A stretch of 64,000 nucleotides of DNA, taken from positions 3,589,001-3,653,000 of the forward strand of contig NZ_CP050137.1 of assembly GCF_013344685.1 (NCBI RefSeq). The letters run 5' to 3'. The notes beneath the pieces were generated by a model. It saw only the letters and a list, made by a program, of their open reading frames with translations. It had not been told where the DNA came from and made no database searches. Below, piece after piece: positions 58,128 through 64,000 of this stretch; within the stretch, counting starts at the first letter, position 1, and every line of letters starts with the position of its first letter. Origin of the DNA: Sphingomonas sp. CL5.1 (GTDB lineage Bacteria; Pseudomonadota; Alphaproteobacteria; Sphingomonadales; Sphingomonadaceae). Both the position numbers and the translations under genes were made by a program.

Positions 58128-58868
58128 TCAGCCGCCCGTGACGAAGCAGCGCTCGCCCGCCACCTTGAGCCGGCCGCAGATATCCGCCGCCGCGTCCGCG
58201 CTGCCCGCGTTGACGCGCAGGCGATAGACCTTCCTGCCGTTGACCTCGGCGGCCTGCACCGATTTGCCCAGGGTCGCGAGATAGCTGAACCTCTTGGCCA
58301 GCGCGCTCCACGCCGCATTCGCCACCGCCTCGCTCGGGAAGGCGCCGAGCTGGACGAGCGCGCCGCCCGATCCCGCGCCCGGCACCGGCGCGCGCGGCGC
58401 GGAAACCGGCTCGGCGGCTGTCAGCTTCGGCGCGGAACGGGGCACCTCGGCCGCGACGGTGCGGCCGCCGGCGGTCGGCGCGGAGGTCGGCTTGCCGGCG
58501 GTGCGGCGGCCGTCGATCGGCGCTTCGGGCACGGCGGTGAGGTCGATCGCGGCGGACGAATTGGCGCCCGCGCTGGCGGCGATGGCCGAATCGCCCTCTC
58601 CGCTTACCTTCAGCCCGCCCGGCTCCTCCGGCTTGACCTTGTAGTCGCCAGCCGGCGCCTTGATCAGCGCGCCGTTGCCGTCCGTGGAAGCCGGGTGGCG
58701 CTGCATCTTGTAGACGCCGAAGATCACCCCCGCGAGGAGCAGCAGCCCCAGGATCACCCAGGCGACGGTGCGCAGCAGGCCGGGCTCTTCCTCTTCCTCC
58801 GGCTCCGCCGATTCCAGCCAGGGCAATCGATCGAGGTTGCCCAGATCAATCTCGTCCAAGCCCGTCAT
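58128..58868 (-). CDS. SPOR-domain cell-envelope protein
   Basis: The 246-residue protein has a cytoplasmic start, a membrane helix (residues about 29-50, LLRTVAWVILGLLLLAGVIFG), a Pro/Ala-rich periplasmic linker and a C-terminal SPOR domain (about 168-246, ALVQLGAFPSEAVANAAWSA and VYRLRVNAGSADAAADICGR). SPOR domains bind denuded glycan strands at the division septum. It sits three bases after argS and before nagZ, the typical sphingomonad order argS-SPOR-nagZ-scpAB-tatABC. Confidence 0.9.
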   Translation of the reverse strand: MTGLDEIDLGNLDRLPWLESAEPEEEEEPGLLRTVAWVILGLLLLAGVIFGVYKMQRHPASTDGNGALIKAPAGDYKVKPEEPGGLKVSGEGDSAIAASAGANSSAAIDLTAVPEAPIDGRRTAGKPTSAPTAGGRTVAAEVPRSAPKLTAAEPVSAPRAPVPGAGSGGALVQLGAFPSEAVANAAWSALAKRFSYLATLGKSVQAAEVNGRKVYRLRVNAGSADAAADICGRLKVAGERCFVTGG

Positions 58869-58871
58869 GGC

Positions 58872-60596
58872 TCACATCTCCGTGACCGCTTCCACCCCCA
58901 TGATGGATAACCCGTTCCGGATAATTTGCGCGCACCCGTCCGCCAAGAGCAGACGCGCCGCGCTCGACGCCGAATCTTCAGGGACGAGGAAGCGGCGATC
59001 CGTGCGATCGTTGCCGACATTCCATAGCGAGTGAAAAGCAGCCGCCAAATCATATAGATAAAAGGCAATACGGTGCGGCTCACGCGCGGCGGCGGCGGTT
59101 TCCACGACGCGCGGGAATTGCGCGGCGAGCTTCACCAGCGCCAGTTCCTCCGTATCAAGACGGGACAGATCGGGGCTGGTCGCGTCAATTCCCGCCTCCG
59201 CCGCGCGGCGATGCAGCGAGGCGGTGCGGGCATGGGCGTACTGGACGTAGAAGACGGGATTGTCCTTCGACGCCTCGACCACCCTGGCGAAGTCGAAATC
59301 CATCTGGGCATCGGCGCGGCGGGTGAGCATGGTGAAGCGCACCACGTCCTTGCCCACCTCGCGCACCACGTCCGCCAGCGTGACGAAATTGCCGGCGCGC
59401 TTCGACATCTTCACCGGCTCGCCGCCACGCATCAGGCGAACCATCTGGACGAGCTTCACGTCGAAACGGGTACGCCCCTCGGTCAGCGCGGCCACGGCGG
59501 CGGTGATGCGCTTCACCGTGCCGGCATGGTCCGCGCCCCAGATGTCGATCAGCTCGTCGGCGCTCTCCGCCTTCTGGAAATGATAGGCGAGGTCGGCGCC
59601 GAAATAGGTCCAGCTTCCGTTCGACTTCCTGATCGGGCGATCCTGATCGTCACCGAACTTCGTGGAGCGGAACAGCGGCAGCTCCACCGGCTCCCAATCG
59701 TCCGGCACCTCGCCCTTGGGCGCGTCGAGCACACCGTCATAGACGAGATCGCGCGCGCGCAGCCATTTCTCGGCCGCCTCGGGCTTGCCCGCCGCCTGCA
59801 ACTCCGCCTCCGAGGCGAACACCGCATGGTGGATGCCGAGCAATGCGAGATCGGCCTTGATCAGCGCCATCATCGCCGCAACCGCGCGGGTGCGGAACAG
59901 CACCAGCCATTCGCTTTCCGGCGCCTTCGCGTAGCGGTCGCCAAACTCGTCCGCCAGCGAGCGGCCCACCGGAACAAGATAGTCGCCGGGATAGAGGCCC
60001 TCGGGAATCCCGCCCACATCCTCGCCCAGCGCCTCGCGGTAGCGCAGATGCGCCGAGCGGGCGAGCACATCGACCTGCCCGCCGGCGTCGTTGACATAAT
60101 ATTCGCGCGTCACGTCATAGCCGGCGAACTCCAGCAGCGCGGCGAGCGCATCGCCCACCACCGCGCCACGGCAATGCCCCATGTGCATCGGCCCGGTCGG
60201 ATTGGCGGAGACATATTCGACATTGACGCGCACGCCACGCCCGCGACTCGACCGGCCGTAATCGCCGCCGGCGTCGCGGATCGCGGAAAGCTCGGCGCGC
60301 CAGGTATCGTCGGTGAGGCGCATGTTGATGAAGCCGGGGCCGGCGATCTCGACCGCCGCCACCTCGTCCAGCCGGCGCAACTCCTCGGCGATCTGCTCGG
60401 CGAGCGCGCGCGGATTGGCCCTGGCGGCCTTGGCGAGCACCATCGCGGCATTGGTGGCGAGATCGCCGTGGCTCGCGTCGCGCGGCGGCTCGACCGTCAC
60501 ATTGCGGCGATCGAGATCGGCCGGCAGCGAGCCGGCGGCGGCCAAGGCGTCGAGCGCCGCATCGACATGCGCGGCAAAGCGGGAATAAAGTGTCAT
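58872..60596 (-). CDS. argS: Arginyl-tRNA synthetase
   Basis: The 574-residue class I enzyme has the N-terminal Add-1 domain, the HIGH-type motif [20 protein letters not shown] and the second active-site loop [16 protein letters not shown], and ends with the anticodon-binding helices and VEAVTEM. It has a full KMSKR motif, not the degenerate form seen in some ArgRS. It is single-copy in this window and begins the minus-strand cell-envelope block. Confidence 0.97.
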   Translation of the reverse strand: MTLYSRFAAHVDAALDALAAAGSLPADLDRRNVTVEPPRDASHGDLATNAAMVLAKAARANPRALAEQIAEELRRLDEVAAVEIAGPGFINMRLTDDTWRAELSAIRDAGGDYGRSSRGRGVRVNVEYVSANPTGPMHMGHCRGAVVGDALAALLEFAGYDVTREYYVNDAGGQVDVLARSAHLRYREALGEDVGGIPEGLYPGDYLVPVGRSLADEFGDRYAKAPESEWLVLFRTRAVAAMMALIKADLALLGIHHAVFASEAELQAAGKPEAAEKWLRARDLVYDGVLDAPKGEVPDDWEPVELPLFRSTKFGDDQDRPIRKSNGSWTYFGADLAYHFQKAESADELIDIWGADHAGTVKRITAAVAALTEGRTRFDVKLVQMVRLMRGGEPVKMSKRAGNFVTLADVVREVGKDVVRFTMLTRRADAQMDFDFARVVEASKDNPVFYVQYAHARTASLHRRAAEAGIDATSPDLSRLDTEELALVKLAAQFPRVVETAAAAREPHRIAFYLYDLAAAFHSLWNVGNDRTDRRFLVPEDSASSAARLLLADGCAQIIRNGLSIMGVEAVTEM

Positions 60597-60686
60597 GGTT
60601 TCCGTTCAGGTGCCGGGAATGGGCGCGCGATAGACCAAGGCGGCGCGCGCTTCAAATCCGGGGCATGGAAAGGGCTTGAACCCGCC

Positions 60687-61481
60687 TCACGCCGTCAGCG
60701 CGTCGACCAGCGCCTGCACCTTCTTCTGCCGCCATTGCGGCAGCGGGGCGACCAGCCAATAGCCGAGCCGCGAGAGCCTTGCCTCGCCGACGCGCACGAC
60801 GCGGCCCGCCGCCAGATCGCGCGCGGCGAGCAACTCCGGCACGGTCGCGCGGCCCAGCCCCTCGGCGGCGGCATCGATCGCGAGGCCGGCATCGGCCACG
60901 CGGACGGGCGACGACGCATCCTCCGCGCCGCAGCCGGGCCAGCCGATCCGCACGTCGCTCGCCGCGCCGCCCGGCCGCGCGACGGTGATCATCCCCTCGC
61001 TCTCCAGCGCCTCGCCCTCGTGCGTGCCCGGCCCCTCGCCCCAGCGGATCGCGAGATCGAGGTTGGCTTCGGTGAAATCGACCACATCGTCCGCCGCGAC
61101 GAGGATGAAGCGCATTTCGCCATCCGCCCGCGCGATCTCGGCGAGGCGCGGCATCAGCCATTTCTGCGTCACATCGCGCGGCGCGGCGATGGTGAGCGAC
61201 TTGGAGGACTGGCCCGCCTGCATCGCGCGCACCGAATCCTCGAAATGGAGGAAGCCGTCGCGCAGCGCCGCCAGCCCGGCCTCGCCCTCCGGCGTCAGCT
61301 CAAGCCCCTTGGTGGTGCGGCGGAACAGCACGACGCCGAGCGTATCCTCCAGCGCGCGGATCTGCTGGCCGACCGCCGCCGGCGTCACCGCCAGCTCGTC
61401 CGCCGCGCGGGTGAAGGACAGGTGCCGCGCCGCCGCATCGAGCACGCGCAGGCCATTGAGCGGCAGATGCGTGCGCTTCAT
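60687..61481 (-). CDS. LysR-family transcriptional regulator (GcvA-like)
   Basis: The 264-residue protein starts LPLNGLRVLDAAARHLSFTR followed by AADELAVTPAAVGQQIRALE, the GcvA-type winged-helix, then the LysR effector domain (LTIAAPRDVTQKWLMPRLAE; DLAIRWGEG; VADAGLAIDAAAEGLGRATV). The effector domain is shorter than usual. Its ATG overlaps the apaG stop by 4 bp. The target is unknown; neighbours are apaG and metZ, which suggests sulfur or amino acid metabolism only by position. Confidence 0.9.
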   Translation of the reverse strand: MKRTHLPLNGLRVLDAAARHLSFTRAADELAVTPAAVGQQIRALEDTLGVVLFRRTTKGLELTPEGEAGLAALRDGFLHFEDSVRAMQAGQSSKSLTIAAPRDVTQKWLMPRLAEIARADGEMRFILVAADDVVDFTEANLDLAIRWGEGPGTHEGEALESEGMITVARPGGAASDVRIGWPGCGAEDASSPVRVADAGLAIDAAAEGLGRATVPELLAARDLAAGRVVRVGEARLSRLGYWLVAPLPQWRQKKVQALVDALTA

Positions 61482-61876
61482 GCCCCCACCGCCGGCGCGA
61501 GCAGCGCGAATTTGGGGATCGTGACATCGAACGTCGCGCCATCCTCCCCCACCATGCGATAGCTGCCCCGCATCGAGCCGGACGAGGTGGCGAGCGGGCA
61601 GCCGGAGACGTAGTCGTAGCTGCCGCCCGGCGCGATCACCGGCTTCTCGCCGACCACGCCCTCGCCCTCCACGGAATGCTGCGCGCCGCGCGCGTCGGTG
61701 ATGATCCAGTGGCGCGTGAGAAGCTGGACAATCCGCTCGCCGCCGTTCTCGATGCGGATGTGATAGGCCCAGAACCAGCGCCCGCGCGCCGGCTCCGACT
61801 GCTCCGGCAGATAGCTGACGGCGACGCGCACCGTCACGCCGCGCGTGGTTTCGTCGTAGGGGAAGAGCGCCTTCAC
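61478..61876 (-). CDS. apaG: ApaG (DUF525) protein
   Basis: The 132-residue protein is a single ApaG beta-sandwich: GVTVRVAVSYLPEQSEPARG, WAYHIRIENGGERIVQLLTR, HWIITDARG and GSYDYVSGCPLATSSGSMRG. ApaG domains have been tied to cobalt resistance and Mg efflux, without a firm biochemical role. I start at GTG 61876, which overlaps the metZ stop as GTGA; no upstream ATG gives a plausible protein. Confidence 0.93.
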   Translation of the reverse strand: MKALFPYDETTRGVTVRVAVSYLPEQSEPARGRWFWAYHIRIENGGERIVQLLTRHWIITDARGAQHSVEGEGVVGEKPVIAPGGSYDYVSGCPLATSSGSMRGSYRMVGEDGATFDVTIPKFALLAPAVGA

Positions 61877-63081
61877 AACCCCGCCACGCGAAGCGCCTGA
61901 TCGAGATCCTCGATCAGGTCGTCCGCGTCCTCCAGCCCGACATTGAAACGCAGCATCCCGTCGGTGACGCCCATCTCCAGCCTTTTGTCCTCGGCGACCG
62001 AATGATGCGTCGTGGTGGCGGGATGGGTCATCAACGACCGCGAATCGCCGATATTGTTCGAGATGTCGATCAGTTGCAGCGCGTCGAGCAGCGCATGGGC
62101 CTGCCTGCGCCCGCCATCCACCTCGAACGCGAAGATCGGGCCGGCGGCATCCATCTGCGACATGGCGAGATTGTGCTGCGGGTGGCTCGGCAGGCCGGGA
62201 TGCAGCACCTGCGGCACGCGGCCTTCCATGAAGCGCGCGACCTTCATCGCATTCTCCGACTGCTGGCGCGCGCGCAGGTCCAGCGTCTCCAGCCCCTTCA
62301 GCACCACCCAGGCGTTGAATGGCGACAACGTCGGCCCGGTGTTGCGGGTGAAGGCGAGCAAGGTGTTCTCGACGAAATCCTTCGTCCCGCACACCGCGCC
62401 GGCGAGGACGCGGCCCTGCCCGTCCATCAGCTTGGTCGCGGAATAGGCCGTCACGTCCGCGCCGAACTCCAGCGGGCGCTGGAGCGCGGGGGTGGCGAAG
62501 GCATTGTCGACCACCGAGGTGATCCCCCGCTCCCGCGCGATGCCGCACACGGCGCGCAGATCGACGATATCCATCGTCGGATTGGCCGGCGTCTCGAAGA
62601 AGAACACCTTGGTTTCGGGCCGCGCCGCGTCGGCGAATGCCTGCGGGTCACGCGCGTCGATCACCGTCGTCGCGATGCCGAACTTCGGCAACAGGGTATC
62701 GACCAGCCAGCGGCACGAGCCGAACGCCGCGCGGCCGGCGACGACGTGATCGCCCGCCTGGAGCTGGCACAACAGTACCGCCGTCATCGCCGCCATGCCG
62801 GATGCCATGGTGCGGCACGCCTCCGCCCCTTCGAGCAGCGCGATCCGCTCCTCCAGCATCTGCACCGTGGGGTTCTGGAGCCGGGAATAGGTCATCCCCT
62901 GCTGCTCGCCGGCAAAGCGCGCGGCGGCGTCGCCCGCGCAATCGTAAGTATAGCCGGAGGTGAGGAACAGCGCCTCGGACGTCTCGCCGAATTCCGATCG
63001 CATGGTGCCGCCACGGATCGCGCGGGTGGCAGGGCGCCAGTTGGTGGTGATCGAGCGGTCTTGTCCGGTGCGGCGTTTCAT
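61873..63081 (-). CDS. metZ: O-succinylhomoserine sulfhydrylase
   Basis: The 402-residue PLP enzyme of the Cys/Met metabolism family has SGYTYDCAGDAAARFAGEQQ, TYSRLQNPTVQMLEERIALL, the lysine in AYSATKLMDGQGRVLAG and the Cys/Met pattern SVVDNAFATP. It makes homocysteine from O-succinylhomoserine and sulfide. ATG 63081 (MKRRTGQDRSITTNWRPAT) matches the family start; a longer frame upstream is spurious. It is divergent from the PMT-family gene by 85 bp, in which I see no SAM riboswitch. Confidence 0.95.
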   Translation of the reverse strand: MKRRTGQDRSITTNWRPATRAIRGGTMRSEFGETSEALFLTSGYTYDCAGDAAARFAGEQQGMTYSRLQNPTVQMLEERIALLEGAEACRTMASGMAAMTAVLLCQLQAGDHVVAGRAAFGSCRWLVDTLLPKFGIATTVIDARDPQAFADAARPETKVFFFETPANPTMDIVDLRAVCGIARERGITSVVDNAFATPALQRPLEFGADVTAYSATKLMDGQGRVLAGAVCGTKDFVENTLLAFTRNTGPTLSPFNAWVVLKGLETLDLRARQQSENAMKVARFMEGRVPQVLHPGLPSHPQHNLAMSQMDAAGPIFAFEVDGGRRQAHALLDALQLIDISNNIGDSRSLMTHPATTTHHSVAEDKRLEMGVTDGMLRFNVGLEDADDLIEDLDQALRVAGL

Positions 63082-63166
63082 GGCTTGCCCTTTGCCCGCA
63101 AACCGCCATCCACCGCAAGCGCCGTGGGCTTGTCGGCGCGACGCGCGCGGCGCTACAGCGCGAGGG

Positions 63167-64000
63167 ATGAGCGAGAGCATCCGGCGGACGGTCGACCCGT
63201 GGCTTCCCCGCAAGCCGCTGCCGGTGGCGATCCTGCTCGGCGCGGTGGCGGAGGCGCTGTTCCTCATCCGCGTCGGCATGCCGCACAAGATGGTGTTCGA
63301 CGAAATCTATTACGTCCCGGCGGCACGCACCTTCCTTGCCCGGTCGCGCCTGCTCAACGTCGAGCATCCCCCGCTCGCCAAGGAATTGATCGCGCTGGGC
63401 ATCCGTTTGCTGGGCGATTCGCCGCTTGGCTGGCGCTTCATGTCGACGCTGGCGGGCACGGCGACGGTGGTCGCGGTGTTCGCGATCGTCCAGTTGATGA
63501 CCGGGCGGCTGCGCGCGGCGCTGATCGCGGGCGTGCTGGCGATCCTCAACTTCACCATCTTCGTGCAGGCGCGGATCGCCACGCTCGACGTGTTCATGGC
63601 CGCCTTCCTCACGGTCGCGATCGCGATGATCGCCTGGGCGATGAAAAGCGGCGGCTGGGGGAAGTGGATCGCGGCGAGCGTGCTGCTCGGCGCGGCGACG
63701 GCGTGCAAATGGGCGGCGGCGCCCTATGTCGCCTTCGCCGCGCTGGCGTTCGTGCTGCTGAAGCGCGGCGACCCGCGCCGCTGGCCGGGGCTGCGCCCGC
63801 TGCCGGCACTGGCGCTGCTCGGCATCGTCTCGATCGCGACCTATTTCGCGACCTTCCTGCCGATCTTCCATTTCTCCGCCGACCCGCTGACCTGGCAAGG
63901 GCTGCTGCCACTCCAGAAATACATGTACGAGCAGCAGGTGCAGGTGCTGCCGTCGCACATCTATCAATCGAGCTGGTGGTCGTGGCCGCTGCTGATCCGG
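63167..64000 (+). CDS. PMT-family dolichyl-phosphate-mannose-type glycosyltransferase (3' end outside window)
   Basis: The frame from ATG 63167 is open to the window edge (278 residues). The first helix is followed by MVFDEIYYVPAARTFLA with the acidic pair that PMT enzymes use for catalysis, then NVEHPPLAKELIALGIRLLG, a second PMT motif, and several membrane helices. The final stretch contains WQGLLPLQKYMYEQQVQV and SSWWSWPL. Bacterial PMTs move mannose from a lipid carrier to exported proteins. GAGGG lies directly upstream of the start. The rest of the protein lies beyond the window. Confidence 0.9.
   Translation, partial: MSESIRRTVDPWLPRKPLPVAILLGAVAEALFLIRVGMPHKMVFDEIYYVPAARTFLARSRLLNVEHPPLAKELIALGIRLLGDSPLGWRFMSTLAGTATVVAVFAIVQLMTGRLRAALIAGVLAILNFTIFVQARIATLDVFMAAFLTVAIAMIAWAMKSGGWGKWIAASVLLGAATACKWAAAPYVAFAALAFVLLKRGDPRRWPGLRPLPALALLGIVSIATYFATFLPIFHFSADPLTWQGLLPLQKYMYEQQVQVLPSHIYQSSWWSWPLLIR

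Noticed and set aside
59073..61562. 829-codon plus-strand open frame opposite argS and the LysR gene
   Set aside because: Same shadow effect; it spans two well-supported genes and has no recognisable motif.
63082..63166. Possible SAM-responsive riboswitch before metZ
   Set aside because: The 85-bp gap does not contain the conserved parts of SAM-II or SAM/SAH elements, and it also has to hold the promoter of the divergent gene.

Overview
The window is a high-GC alphaproteobacterial chromosome segment, most likely from Sphingomonadaceae (Sphingomonas or a near relative). This rests on a general stress locus with a PhyP-type kinase, a PEPATWA-type CTERM protein, two TonB-dependent receptors with dedicated operons, a trpG-trpD-trpC-moaC block, and many 4-bp ATGA/GTGA gene overlaps. 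I found no tRNA, rRNA, CRISPR array, insertion sequence or prophage. The gene names are calls from motifs read by eye; no database search was possible.

Layout. 1-1.7 kb: a cut ornithine-cyclodeaminase-family gene and a divergent AraC regulator. 1.7-8.4 kb: HupE/UreJ-type permease, membrane-anchored parvulin, diheme cytochrome c and two DUF6644 membrane proteins, divergent from a TonB receptor; this looks like an outer-to-inner membrane uptake system with a redox component. 8.5-19.2 kb: a co-directional set of TonB receptor, polytopic membrane protein, ExbB-like channel, DUF2149 protein, giant exported CobN-like chelatase, beta-propeller-like lipoprotein and DipZ-type thiol redox protein. It has the gene content of the Porphyromonas/Bacteroides hmuRSTUV haem system and is probably not cobalamin synthesis.

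19.4-26.7 kb: WS/DGAT acyltransferase; an ECF41 sigma operon with its own recognisable promoter; HutD/Ves; an atypical NRAMP transporter; a frameshifted DUF421 gene; a UdgX-type uracil-DNA glycosylase; and a PAP2-type membrane phosphatase. 27-35.4 kb: a fused two-domain ABC permease with its ATPase but no binding protein, two tiny membrane proteins and nrdB, ExbD, an HNH protein, CysQ, a PEP-CTERM protein and a VOC protein. 35.4-40 kb: a tightly overlapping catabolic operon (flavin monooxygenase, zinc alcohol dehydrogenase, epoxide hydrolase, P450). 40.1-49.8 kb: part of a cytochrome c maturation operon, trpGDC-moaC, Bcp and GlnE.

49.9-54.2 kb holds the general stress response locus: PhyR, a small membrane protein and EcfG on the minus strand; NepR and a PhyP-like kinase on the plus strand; a second NepR-like small protein; and, just after the kinase, a perfect EcfG-type promoter followed by two hairpins with C-rich loops and a T-tract. 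I read that last element as a stress-induced small RNA of the Caulobacter GsrN type. NepR, the small membrane protein and the RNA are short genes that are easily missed. 54.2-64 kb is housekeeping: tatABC, scpAB, nagZ, a SPOR protein, argS, a LysR regulator, apaG, metZ and the start of a PMT-family glycosyltransferase cut by the window edge.
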